This document shows, in pieces, positions 24,159 through 33,008 of a stretch of 64,000 bases of DNA. The stretch is from Trebonia sp963734665 (GTDB lineage Bacteria > Actinomycetota > Actinomycetes > Streptosporangiales > Streptosporangiaceae): the NCBI GenBank assembly GCA_963734665.1, contig CAVTIR010000004.1, positions 1,054,001 through 1,118,000 of the forward strand. Reading direction: 5' to 3'. Both the position numbers and the translations under genes were made by a program. The notes beneath the pieces are model-generated. The model searched no databases. It saw nothing but the letters and a program-made list of their open reading frames with translations, and was not told the DNA's origin. Positions within the stretch are counted from its first letter, which is position 1. Every line of letters starts with the position of its first letter.

Positions 24159-27100
24159 TCAGCTTGCGGGGATCTGGCCGAGGGCCGGTGCGCCCGCCGG
24201 CTCGCCGGGAATACCGAACATCGCCTCCCACGGCGACCCGGAGGGGTCGGTTGACTCACTCGCCGGGGAAATTCCCTGGTTGGACCACTTGGCCCGGTAG
24301 GGCAGTCCCCCGTAAAGCACCTTGTCGCTGGCCTGGTACTGGGCACTGAGCGACCATGCGGGGTAGGTGCCCGAGCGCAGCCTGGCGATATGCGGGCCGT
24401 GATCGCCAGGAAGCACCGGGCCGAGTAGCTCCCACGGCCCCTGCGACATGCCCTGCTGCGCGGCCGGGTCTTGGCCGTTGTTGTACCACAGAGCCTGGTA
24501 GATCTCCCCGGCCTCGGTGACCTTGTAGCCGAGCGGGTAACTGGCGTTCGGCGCCCATTGCGGGAAGGGCGCGTCCGCCGGGTTGGTGTCGGCCACGGCG
24601 AGTTGGATGCCGTCCGCGTCCGGTGAGGCCGTGACGCTGCCCTGCAGGGAAGCGAAGATATGGGCGAACTCCAGGCTGGACTGCGCGCTGCCGCTGCAGG
24701 TGTTGGAGTGCACGCCGATCTCGGGGAAGGACGAGCCGCACTGGCTGTCCCTGTTGATCGACCACATGGAGACCCGGCCTAGATGGCTCTTGACGGCGAA
24801 GGCGGCCAGGGCGCGGGCGTCGCTCACGGTGAAGTTCTCGCCCGTGACGTCGTTCTGGCCAATCATCACCGTCGCGCCGAGCCGCTGCCATATCTGCTGT
24901 GGGAGCAGGTGGATGCCGTATCGCGGGAACAGCGCCGCGAGTTGCCCTTCGGTGGCCTGCAGCGCGTCCTGGGCGTCCTGGGCCATCGTGCTTCCCCGGC
25001 CAGGCGGCACGGAGAAGTCCATCGTCATGATGTTGACGCCGGAGAAGGTGGCGTGAGCGCGGAGCAGCGAGGTGATTACCGAAAGTGCGTTGTCCCGGAG
25101 CCCGGACGTTTCAACGGGCAGCGTTAGCCACACCTTGAGCCTCGGGTTGGCCCGCTCCAGGCTGGCGATCGCACGGGCACGCCGCCCGCCCGCCGCCACG
25201 TTGGCCAGTGCCCGTCCTTCGATGTCCAGGTCGATGGCGGTGAGGTGGTAGCGGCTGATCACCGACTGGTAGGCAGCGGTCAATGCGGCGGCGGTGGGGC
25301 AGGCGACATCGATGCTTGTGTGGGCCCCGCCGCCGAACGACACAATGGCCTGCTCTCCCTCCTGCTGCAGCTGCGCGATGCGCGGTCCGACCGCGAGCTG
25401 CTGGTCAGCCGCTGCGAGCGAGTAGGCGCCGCCCCAGCTCGGGGCGCAGTCCGACTTGGACGGGGCGACCACGAAGCCGAGGGCGGTCTGGCGCGCCGGG
25501 TCCTTGGCGGTGCTCTGCCACTGGTACGTCGGCGTGAGCGTGACGTCAACGTAGGGGGCGAACCAGGTCTGCCGTACTACGGTGACGGGGGCAAGCAGCC
25601 GCGTCGTTACGCCGATGTATCCCCCGCAGCCGGTCCCTGCGAGCACGACGAGGGCGACGACCACGCGCATCAGGGACAGCCTGCGCCTAGGCGGGCCCTC
25701 CGGTAGCGGCTTCCCGGGCAGGGTGTCCGCCGGCGGCAGCTGCCCCGGCGGAGGACCGCCCGCTGCCTGGTGCTCTGGGTGGTCATAGCCGGCCTGCAGC
25801 ACCGTCCGCCAGTCGGTCGGCTTGGGCTGCTCCGCCGGCCGCTTCCACGGCAGCCGCCGCGGTCGCCGCTGCGCGGGCGCCAGCAGCAGCGAGACGCAGT
25901 GGATCGACAGGTCCACGATCGAGTTGCGCAGGCCGATGTACGCCACGACCGCGTAGCAGGCCAGGATGACGTTCAGCCCGGCATAGCAGATGTTCTCCGT
26001 GTGGTGCTCCAGGTAGGCGTAGTAGAACGTGAGGCACCCCAGGACGATGACGAGGTACGGCGCGCTCAGCGGAAACGGCGGCACGACGGTACGGTCGCGG
26101 ACCTTGGGGGTCCGCGCGAACGGGGCCTTGGACGCGGTGATCCCCTGGACCACGGAGGAGAACGTCCCGGCCAGGTTGACCCCGAGCAAGACGAGGTTGA
26201 GGCCGTAGATGCGGAGCACGTCGAGTCGCTTGTAGCCGCAGTAGCGCAGGTCGCTTGCCATGGCGGCGAAGTAGGGCAGGGCGATCAAGCCGAGCAGCGG
26301 GCTGACCAGGGCCGCGCTGAACGGGAAGGCGAGCAGGATCAGCAGGCTGGCCGAGCTCCACGAGATCGAAGCCATGTAGTTCCAGCGCAGGAACAGCTCG
26401 CCGAACTGGGTCCGCTTGCCCCGGGCGCGGCGGGCGCGGGGCTGGCGCAGCAGCTTGGGCAGGATGAGCAGGCCGCCGTTGGCCCAACGGCGCCGCTGGA
26501 TGCACAGCGACCCGAAGTCCGGCGGGGTGGCGCTGTAGCTGAGCCGCTCCGGGTAGTTGAACAGCCGCCAGCCGTGGAGTCCCATGTCGACGGTGGACTC
26601 GGTGTCCTCGATGACCGTCCGGTCCTTGATGTAGTGCCTGATCTCCCAGTCGCCGATGTAGGACGTCTCAGCTATGTCGTCCAGTGCCTTCTTGCGGATC
26701 ACGGCGTTCGCGCCGACCCAGAAGGTGGCGTCGTAGTAGGTCAGGCCAAGGTGCACGATGTGCTGGAGGTCCGTGGTCGCGCCCGCGATCCGCTCCAGGC
26801 GGGTGGCTGCGCCGGGAAACGCGCTGTAGGGCGTCTGCGCGACCGCCATGTCCTGGTACTCGTGCTGCTCGAGCAGGTGCACGAGGCGGAGGCAGTACTC
26901 AGGCAGGAGCACGCTGTCGGCGTCGAGGGTCACCACGTAGTCCGAGTCGTGGATGTGGCGGCCGGAGCCTCGTTCTACGGGAACGAGCGCCGTCCCGCCT
27001 GCGGTCTGTGCCTCCCGGTAGGTGCCGCCCATCAGCCCTATGTAGCTGTTGAGGTTCATGGCCTTGTTCGGCTCGTGCGACAGCGAGACATAGCGCTTGC

Positions 27101-28130
27101 GCTCGAAGCTCGAGAGCTCGGCGCTGAACGTCCACGTCAGCCGGCGGTACAGCCGGCGGAACATCTGCGGGTCCAGCACGACGCCTTCGCCGGCCGACTC
27201 CAGCAGCGCGGCCTTGACCTCACGCAGCGATGCCGCCAGCCGCAGGACGTTCTCGTTGACGAAGAAGCTGTCCGAGTGGTCGATGATTTCCTGCTCCGCC
27301 GCTAGGCCCTCAAGCCATTCGACGGCCTCGGCGTAGGCGTCGGCCAGCGTGATCATCGAGCCAGGCCCCGGCTGCTCGCCACGCTCCATGGCGGCCTCGA
27401 ACGCCCGCATCGCAACCGCGGAGCGCCCAGCGGGCCCGGCGAGCAGCTCCTGGATGATGCCGGGCAGCGCCCGTGCCGACTCGAGCAGGTCGCGGGCCGC
27501 GCGCGTGCTCGGCGTGGCGGGGTCATCGATGAGGAGGACCACGCGCTTGCCCGGGTACTCCTGGAGCGCGGCAGAAAGCAGCGCTATCCGGATCATCCCC
27601 TCCTCTTCCTGGTAGGAGGGGATGATCGTCGTGAGTGTCGGCTGCCGCGAGTCGAAGAACTGGTCCAGGGTGGCGCGCGTCGCCCGGTGGTGTGTGCGCG
27701 TGCGGTAAAAGAAGCCGAGGCGGCTCATCAGGTACGCCAGCGCGGAAACCGTCAGCATCGTGACGATGAGCAGGTACACGATCTCCTCGGCGCGCGCGCC
27801 CGCACCTTCGTACCCCGGGCGGAAGAAGTCGTCGAAGAGCCAGGCGGCCAGGTAAGCCAGCCATGCGGCCACCGTCACGACGATGGCGAGCCGTCCTGCC
27901 GCGATCCGGCTGTCGCTGGCCGGCTTCGGGACGGTGAGCAGCACCCGACTGCGCCGGTCGCTGCCCCACTGCCTGCGCTGTCTCGTGGCCGGGCGGACGT
28001 GCCTGGCCCCGGCAGGGCCAGACGGCGCGGGTCCGCCAGGCTCGCGGAGCGCCGTGGTGGCAGGCGCCCTTTCCGTCACGGTGCAGTGCGGTTGCTGGCG
28101 GTTACCTTGCGTGTTGACAGGTGTTTTCAT
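24159..28130 (-). CDS. GT2 polysaccharide synthase fused to GH18 and two CBM5/12 modules
   Basis: 1323 residues. Order: basic, disordered N-terminus (1-75); two membrane helices (about 80-100, 116-140); GT2 catalytic domain with Asp-Ala-Asp at 403-405, the IEDTE acceptor motif near 508 and QRRRW at 545-549, the set of processive synthases (cellulose, chitin, hyaluronan types); four to six more helices (590-735); Pro-rich linker; one helix (820-842); then a GH18-like domain with SFGGG near 931 and the catalytic D-L-D-I-E at 967-971; and two aromatic-rich CBM5/12-like repeats (about 1190-1235 and 1255-1302, AWS/Y-x-A-K-W). The glycosidase should lie outside the cell. It probably makes and trims a beta-linked, perhaps GlcNAc-containing, polymer. 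ATG 28130 with AAAGG upstream. The product is inferred. Confidence 0.85.
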   Translation of the reverse strand: MKTPVNTQGNRQQPHCTVTERAPATTALREPGGPAPSGPAGARHVRPATRQRRQWGSDRRSRVLLTVPKPASDSRIAAGRLAIVVTVAAWLAYLAAWLFDDFFRPGYEGAGARAEEIVYLLIVTMLTVSALAYLMSRLGFFYRTRTHHRATRATLDQFFDSRQPTLTTIIPSYQEEEGMIRIALLSAALQEYPGKRVVLLIDDPATPSTRAARDLLESARALPGIIQELLAGPAGRSAVAMRAFEAAMERGEQPGPGSMITLADAYAEAVEWLEGLAAEQEIIDHSDSFFVNENVLRLAASLREVKAALLESAGEGVVLDPQMFRRLYRRLTWTFSAELSSFERKRYVSLSHEPNKAMNLNSYIGLMGGTYREAQTAGGTALVPVERGSGRHIHDSDYVVTLDADSVLLPEYCLRLVHLLEQHEYQDMAVAQTPYSAFPGAATRLERIAGATTDLQHIVHLGLTYYDATFWVGANAVIRKKALDDIAETSYIGDWEIRHYIKDRTVIEDTESTVDMGLHGWRLFNYPERLSYSATPPDFGSLCIQRRRWANGGLLILPKLLRQPRARRARGKRTQFGELFLRWNYMASISWSSASLLILLAFPFSAALVSPLLGLIALPYFAAMASDLRYCGYKRLDVLRIYGLNLVLLGVNLAGTFSSVVQGITASKAPFARTPKVRDRTVVPPFPLSAPYLVIVLGCLTFYYAYLEHHTENICYAGLNVILACYAVVAYIGLRNSIVDLSIHCVSLLLAPAQRRPRRLPWKRPAEQPKPTDWRTVLQAGYDHPEHQAAGGPPPGQLPPADTLPGKPLPEGPPRRRLSLMRVVVALVVLAGTGCGGYIGVTTRLLAPVTVVRQTWFAPYVDVTLTPTYQWQSTAKDPARQTALGFVVAPSKSDCAPSWGGAYSLAAADQQLAVGPRIAQLQQEGEQAIVSFGGGAHTSIDVACPTAAALTAAYQSVISRYHLTAIDLDIEGRALANVAAGGRRARAIASLERANPRLKVWLTLPVETSGLRDNALSVITSLLRAHATFSGVNIMTMDFSVPPGRGSTMAQDAQDALQATEGQLAALFPRYGIHLLPQQIWQRLGATVMIGQNDVTGENFTVSDARALAAFAVKSHLGRVSMWSINRDSQCGSSFPEIGVHSNTCSGSAQSSLEFAHIFASLQGSVTASPDADGIQLAVADTNPADAPFPQWAPNASYPLGYKVTEAGEIYQALWYNNGQDPAAQQGMSQGPWELLGPVLPGDHGPHIARLRSGTYPAWSLSAQYQASDKVLYGGLPYRAKWSNQGISPASESTDPSGSPWEAMFGIPGEPAGAPALGQIPAS

Positions 28131-28573
28131 ATGCCTTTGCCGTATGCCTTCGCGCTGTGCGGCAGAATGCCGCCTCGAACCGAGAACTAGCCGGGGCGGC
28201 CCGCTATAAGATCCGCGCGCGCCCGGGTACGTTCGTTCCCGGACTCGCGAAATGCGCGGCTACTTAGCGGCGGCCTTCATTTGTCGGTGCTCGCCCACGG
28301 CCTCTTGCACCCCCGGCTGGCCATGGCGGAATGAAGACGCCGCAGAGTCTAGCGCAGCTTTATGTGGGGCCGCGATATCCCCCACGCGTCTTTACCGTAT
28401 GTCTGAGATTCCCTAATTCCGTTAATCCTGGCGGCTGGGGCTTACCTGTGGATTCCGGGCGAGGCGGGCTGTTCGGTAATAGCGCGAGTGTCTCAGGGAT
28501 TATGTCCAAAATATCAGCCGTCATTTTCTTGATAAGGGGCTGCGTCACCACCGCGCTGCGCGGCCCAGCTACG
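28131..28573. other. Divergent promoter region, 443 bases
   Basis: AT-richer than its surroundings. A short hairpin GCGGCA-GAA-TGCCGC is at 28159-28173, in the expected leader of the GT2-GH18 gene, and TATAAG occurs at 28205. The adenosine deaminase frame is open back to 28331, but that part does not read like protein. No gene and no known riboswitch recognised. Confidence 0.5.
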
Positions 28574-29623
28574 ATGACTGCCGTGACTGAGCTGGCTGAA
28601 GCGCTGCGGGCGCTGCCCAAGGTGGAGCTGCACTGCCATGTCGAGGGCACCATGCGGCCGGAGACGGTCGTCGACCTGGCCCGCAAGAACGGCGTGCCGC
28701 TTCCTGCTGGCGACGTCCGCGACCTGTACCGCTACGGCTCGCTCGATGAGTTCCTCAACGTCTTCTGGCTCGTCCAGTCGGTCCTGCACGACCGGTCCGA
28801 CTGGGAGCGCCTCGGCTACGAGTCGGTACTCGAGGGCGCCGCCGCCGGCCGGGTCTACGCGGAGGTTTTCGTCACCCCCGCCAGGCACCTGGCCGCTGGG
28901 CAGAAGCTCGGCGCGGTGCTTGAGGGCCTGTCCGCCGGCCTGGCGGCCGGCGACGCCGAGACGGGCAGCCAGACCCGGGTGATCGTCGACATGGACCGCG
29001 CTTACGGCGGCGAGGCGGGACAGCAGCTGATGACCGAGTTGATCGAGCTGCGCCGGGCGGGAGCGCCGGGCACCGACCGGGTCATCGGCATCGGCATGGA
29101 CTCCACGGAGCTGAACGTGGACCCCCTGTCGTTCGCGCCGGCTTACCGTGAGGCAGCCGCGGCGGGCCTGCGCCGCACCGGCCACCAGGGCGAGAATTCC
29201 CCGTCGGCCGCGGTGGGCGTGGTGGCCGTAGGCCTCGGCGCGGAACGGATCGATCATGGCCTGTCCCTGATCGAGGACCCGGACCTGATCAGCTTCTTCG
29301 CCGACCGCCGCATCCCGCTGACGATGTGCCCGACCTCGAACGTGGTCATCGCCAACGCCTTCAGCTCGGTCGGCCGCCACCCGCTCCCCGCGCTCCGCGA
29401 GGCGGGCGTCCTGGCGACGATCAACACCGACGACCCGGCGCTCACGGACCTGGACCTGGCCCGCGAGTACGCTACCTGCGCGAAAGCCTGGGACTGGTCC
29501 TGGGACCAGATGGTTGACATCGCCCTGGACGGCGTGGAAGCCACCTGGCTCGACGACTCCGGCAAGCGCGCTCTGTCCGCCCGGATCCGCGAAGCGGGCG
29601 CCCGCCTCCGTCCTTCCGCGTAA
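28574..29623 (+). CDS. add: Adenosine deaminase family protein
   Basis: 349 residues from ATG 28574. The zinc and catalytic residues of the adenosine/adenine deaminase amidohydrolases are present: HCHVEG near residue 20, the Glu of HQGEN (usual HAGE), IDHGLSL, and the NTDDPAL metal-ligand motif. It deaminates adenosine (or adenine) in purine salvage, yielding inosine and ammonia. This gives a loose functional tie to the purine-breakdown block at 14-19 kb. It is divergent from the GT2-GH18 gene and followed 108 bases later by a dehydrogenase. Adenosine versus adenine or a modified base cannot be settled by eye. Confidence 0.88.
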   Translation: MTAVTELAEALRALPKVELHCHVEGTMRPETVVDLARKNGVPLPAGDVRDLYRYGSLDEFLNVFWLVQSVLHDRSDWERLGYESVLEGAAAGRVYAEVFVTPARHLAAGQKLGAVLEGLSAGLAAGDAETGSQTRVIVDMDRAYGGEAGQQLMTELIELRRAGAPGTDRVIGIGMDSTELNVDPLSFAPAYREAAAAGLRRTGHQGENSPSAAVGVVAVGLGAERIDHGLSLIEDPDLISFFADRRIPLTMCPTSNVVIANAFSSVGRHPLPALREAGVLATINTDDPALTDLDLAREYATCAKAWDWSWDQMVDIALDGVEATWLDDSGKRALSARIREAGARLRPSA

Positions 29624-29731
29624 CTTTCGCAGGCACGGCGCCGCCGCCCGTGCCTCCCCTGGCGCCGAGCGCCAGGAGGCTATCCTGAACGCGACGAGTA
29701 TGACCAGCCTGATGATGACGGAGGCGCCGCG

Positions 29732-30748
29732 ATGGCCAGCCTGATGCGCGCCCTGATCATCGACGGCACCAAGTCGGCCAGCGTGCAGCGCGTCGCCGTG
29801 CCGGTCCCTGGGCCGCGGCAGGTGGTGGTCGATGTTCACCGGGCGGGCATCTGCGGCACCGATGTCGAGCTGTTCACCAGGGAACTGCCCTACTTCGAGC
29901 AGGGAAAGTCGAGGTTCCCGCTGTGCCCCGGTCACGAGTGGTGCGGCACGGTGTCCGCCATCGGGGCGGAGGTCGACCCGCGCTGGATAGGCGAGCGGGT
30001 CACGGGGGACACCATGCTCGGCTGCGGCCGCTGCCAGCGGTGCGCGTCCGGGCGTCATCACGTGTGTGCCGACCGCAGCGAGATCGGCATCACGGGGTGG
30101 GCGGGCGCCCTGGCGGAGAAGCTTCTCGTTCCCGTCGGCAGCTTGTACCGGCTCCCTGCCGTCGTGGACGACCGCGCCGGCGCCCTCGTGGAGCCGGGCG
30201 GCAACGCGTGGCGCGCCGTGACGGCCGCGCACGCGGGACCAGGCAGGCGGCTGCTCATCTGGGGACCTGGCAGCATCGGGCTGCTCGCGGCGGCCTTCGC
30301 GCGCGCGATGGGCGCCGACGTGCACGTGGTGGGCCTCGACGCGCGCTGCGAGGAACTGGCGAAGAGCTTCGGGGCGGGCCGCTACTGGACGACGGCAAAC
30401 CCTCCGTCGGGAACCTATGACGCGGTGATCGACTGCACCGGCGACGACACGGTCCCCGCGCTGGCCCTTCGGTTCGTCGAGCCGGCCGGCCGGATCGTGT
30501 GCATCGGCATCTCCAGGAAGACCAGCCTCATCGACAGCCGCCAGCTCGCGCTCAACGACCTCACGGTGGTGGGGATCCTCGGCGCATCGGCCGGCCTCGC
30601 CCCCGCCATCGAGCATTACGCGGACGGCAGCGTGGAGCCTGGCCCGCTCGCCCAGGTCGTCGTCGGCCTCGACCGCGCGGCGGAGGCCCTCGGCGCCGAG
30701 CTTGACCCCGGCGCGGGGACCAAGATCCATATCGATCCGCGCCTGTAG
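29732..30748 (+). CDS. Zinc-dependent alcohol/sugar dehydrogenase (MDR family)
   Basis: 338 residues; ATG at 29732 with GGAGG seven bases upstream. Medium-chain dehydrogenase: catalytic zinc ligands in RAGICGTDVELF and PGHEWCG, a structural four-Cys zinc lobe in CGRCQRCASGRHHVCADR, and the Rossmann loop GPGSIGLLAAAFARAMGA. Residues around the cofactor (VVGLDARCEEL) end in Asp, which favours NAD over NADP. The substrate could be a polyol, sugar or alcohol; glucose dehydrogenase-like annotations are common for this group. The rest of the locus does not help. Confidence 0.82.
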   Translation: MASLMRALIIDGTKSASVQRVAVPVPGPRQVVVDVHRAGICGTDVELFTRELPYFEQGKSRFPLCPGHEWCGTVSAIGAEVDPRWIGERVTGDTMLGCGRCQRCASGRHHVCADRSEIGITGWAGALAEKLLVPVGSLYRLPAVVDDRAGALVEPGGNAWRAVTAAHAGPGRRLLIWGPGSIGLLAAAFARAMGADVHVVGLDARCEELAKSFGAGRYWTTANPPSGTYDAVIDCTGDDTVPALALRFVEPAGRIVCIGISRKTSLIDSRQLALNDLTVVGILGASAGLAPAIEHYADGSVEPGPLAQVVVGLDRAAEALGAELDPGAGTKIHIDPRL

Positions 30749-30950
30749 CGCACATCCCCGCTGGCAACTCCCCAGGTGGCGGTCACCGCCGTCGCCGGGC
30801 GCGCCGCCGACCTGATCCTTGGCAGCGTCGGCTGAGCGGAAAGGCATAACAAACACATAGTGAATGGACCGTTACTGGATGTCGGCCGTTCATCTCGCCG
30901 TCGGCCCGCGCGACGTCGGTTGTTACGGGTACGGCGTAGTAAGTGCACTT

Positions 30951-32153
30951 GTGAAAACTCCAGAAAGCAAGCGCGGCGCCAGGACGCTCACCGCTGCCGC
31001 CGCCACGGCGGGCGCGGGCGTGCTGGCGGTGGCCGGTGCGCTCGCCGCCCCCGCCAGCGCGCAAGCGGCACCCGTCCGGCCGGCCACCGTCGCGGCCGCC
31101 TACCCACTCCACGTGACCCGGATCGCCTACGGCGACAAGCTGCACCACACGTACCTGCCCAACGGCAAGGGCACCGCGCGCACCGAGTCCCTCAGCAGCC
31201 CCGACGACATCGCCGAGCTGGGCGGGGACATCTTCGTCACCTTCCAGAACGGCGTCGGCCCGCAGGGCCAGGCCTCACCGGACGGTGACCTCGACTCCAC
31301 GATCGTCGAGTTCACGCTGTCCGGCCGGGAAGTCGCGCAGTGGGACCTGCACGGCAAGTGCGACGGGCTCAGCGCCGACCCGCTGGCCGGCGAGGTCATC
31401 GCGACCATCAACGAGGACGCGCACTCCAGCCTCTACACGATCAGGCCGAGCACCGGCACGGCCACCCACTACGCCTACAGCGAGCCGCTGCCGCACAACG
31501 GCGGCACCGACGCCATCGCGATCTACCACGGCCAGATCCTCATCTCCGCGTCAGCACCTGGCACGGTCGGGGCCGCCGCACCCAATGCGAAGTACCCCGC
31601 TGTCTACGTGGTAGCGCTCAACCCCTCAACCAAGATCGCCCACGTCAGCCCGCTGTACTACGACGAGGCGTCGGCCTATCAGGCCAACGGCACCGACGCG
31701 GGGAAGAGCATCAACCTCGCGCTGACCGACCCCGACTCCAACGAGGTCGTCCCGTGGGTCGCCCCCGAGTACGCCGGCGACTTCATGCTCGACTCCCAGG
31801 GCGACCAGGAGCTGATCTTCGACCACTTCACGGGCTGGCACCAGCAGCTGACCGCGCTGCACCTGCCCGCGTCGGTCGATGACAGCGCCTGGGCGACCAC
31901 CCGGCACGGCGCGCTCTACGCCACGGACAACACCGACGACACGGTGGACACGGTGTCCGGCACCTTCACGGTCGGGAGCATGTACTCGTCGGTGACGCCG
32001 TGCGACTCCAACAAGGCCCCCGCCACCTGCCCGGCCCCCGGCTTCCTGCCCAACTACCTGGCCAGCACCAACATGCAGACCGGCGCGCTCACCCCCGTGC
32101 CGCTCACCGGCCCCGTCCTGCGCACCGAGGGCATGATCTTCATTCCCCGGTAG
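30951..32153 (+). CDS. Secreted protein of unknown function
   Basis: 400 residues from GTG 30951, chosen because it gives a proper signal peptide: Lys/Arg-rich start, hydrophobic LTAAAATAGAGVLAVAGALA, and a PASAQA cleavage region. An ATG at 30864 in frame would put 29 extra residues in front. The mature protein is beta-rich with repeated Asp/Gly/Thr turns (HVTRIAYGDKLHHTYLPNG, DDIAELGGDIFVTFQNGVG, LDSTIVEFTLSG, GALYATDNTDDTVDTVSG), suggesting a beta-propeller. Two Cys near the C-terminus (CDSNKAPATC) probably form a disulfide. I do not recognise a family. Confidence 0.7.
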   Translation: MKTPESKRGARTLTAAAATAGAGVLAVAGALAAPASAQAAPVRPATVAAAYPLHVTRIAYGDKLHHTYLPNGKGTARTESLSSPDDIAELGGDIFVTFQNGVGPQGQASPDGDLDSTIVEFTLSGREVAQWDLHGKCDGLSADPLAGEVIATINEDAHSSLYTIRPSTGTATHYAYSEPLPHNGGTDAIAIYHGQILISASAPGTVGAAAPNAKYPAVYVVALNPSTKIAHVSPLYYDEASAYQANGTDAGKSINLALTDPDSNEVVPWVAPEYAGDFMLDSQGDQELIFDHFTGWHQQLTALHLPASVDDSAWATTRHGALYATDNTDDTVDTVSGTFTVGSMYSSVTPCDSNKAPATCPAPGFLPNYLASTNMQTGALTPVPLTGPVLRTEGMIFIPR

Positions 32154-32340
32154 CGGTCACTGCCCCGGCGGCCCCCGTCCGGCGCGCCTAACCGGCAGCG
32201 CGGCGGACGCGGGCCCGGATCTTCCGGTGCCGCTATATCCCGGCCATGGCACAACCGATCATTCCGAACGGGCTCGTGTTTCACGCATTCCGCCCCGTGG
32301 CCTTTGACGGCCGACCGCCTGACCGCAAGGCACGGCTGTC

Positions 32341-32485
32341 ACCGCAGGGGGGACGACCCCCCTGCACCCCCCGCGCTAGAACCTAAGTGGCGGGGGCTTC
32401 GCCCCCCATCGCCCCCCCACGGGGGACACGCAAAACCCGCGTGCCCCCCGCGCTGTGGCTGGGGTTAGAGCCCTGTGGTTGCTGA
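32341..32485 (+). repeat. Dispersed GC-rich hairpin element, copy B
   Basis: The most complete copy. Hairpins in order: GCAGGGGGG-ACGA-CCCCCCTGC; GGGGGC-TTC-GCCCCC; CACGC-AAAACCC-GCGTG; then GCGCTGTGGCTGGGGTT and CTGTGGTTGC. Immediately downstream is another small hairpin, GGCGTTGC/GCAACGCC (32491-32513). It lies in the 429-base gap between the secreted protein gene and the DUF4097-like reading frame, which otherwise holds only the terminator at 32537. Confidence 0.8.
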
Positions 32486-32536
32486 TGGGAGGCGTTGCAG
32501 AACCCGCAACGCCTGGGGCTGTGGCTGGGATTATGT

Positions 32537-32578
32537 CGGCCTGCGGCTCAACGGCATTGGCCGTTGAGCCGCAGGCCG
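32537..32578. terminator. Perfect 19-bp stem with ATTG loop
   Basis: The arms 32537-32555 and 32560-32578 are perfectly complementary (core GGCCTGCGGCTCAACGGC) around a four-base loop. It lies four bases past the stop of the minus-strand DUF4097-like frame, and the secreted-protein gene converges on it, so it can end transcription both ways. There is no T-run, as is usual in high-GC actinobacteria. Confidence 0.85.
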
Positions 32579-32582
32579 GCCG

Positions 32583-33008
32583 TCAGACCGGGCCGATCTG
32601 CAGGTTGCCACCCTCGGTACTGACGCTGATCCAGCGCGCCGCACTGGGGCTGGTGGCGATCAGCACCGATTCGGTTGACCCGCCGCTGTCGGCGGTGACC
32701 GCGTACGGGCCGCCAGGCACGGACAGTGACGCGTCGCCGCCCCCGGTGTCGACGCGCACCGTTGCCGGCGCGGTGGTGAACCCGAGCGTGACGCTGCCGC
32801 CCTCACCGTTGACCATCGCGGACGGCGAGGTGAGGCTGGTGGCGGACAGCGGCCCGCCGCCGGTGTCGGCGTTCAGCGTCCCGGTGACGCCATCCACCTG
32901 GACCCCGCCACCCTCGGCCCTCACGCTGAGCGGGCCGCGGATCGTGCTCGCGGTGACCGGCCCGCCGCCGGAGTCGACCTCCGTTGCCCCGGCCCCCGTC
33001 ACGGTCAC
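32583..33008 (-). CDS. DUF4097-like beta-repeat fragment
   Basis: 141 residues of alternating beta strands with a Gly-Gly-Gly turn about every 20 residues (VDSGGGPVTAS, VRAEGGGVQVDG, NADTGGGPLSA, VNGEGGSVTLG, VDTGGGDASLS), typical of the C-terminal part of DUF4097-type adhesin-like proteins. No signal peptide or membrane helix precedes it, so the N-terminal half of such a protein is missing. The GTG at 33008 overlaps the kinase stop (GTGA). Reading the same frame upstream gives GGADPARGTGG, which is the G2-box region of the kinase, so this frame continues the kinase coding sequence after a one-base shift. It looks like a deletion product joining two genes. Confidence 0.6.
   Translation of the reverse strand: MTVTGAGATEVDSGGGPVTASTIRGPLSVRAEGGGVQVDGVTGTLNADTGGGPLSATSLTSPSAMVNGEGGSVTLGFTTAPATVRVDTGGGDASLSVPGGPYAVTADSGGSTESVLIATSPSAARWISVSTEGGNLQIGPV

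Noticed and set aside
25770..27305. 511-codon plus-strand frame inside the GT2-GH18 gene
   Set aside because: Antisense of the GT2 domain with no protein-like features.
28514..30856. 780-codon open frame on the minus strand across the adenosine deaminase and dehydrogenase genes
   Set aside because: It is the antisense shadow of two well-identified genes in high-GC DNA and has no domain or start site.
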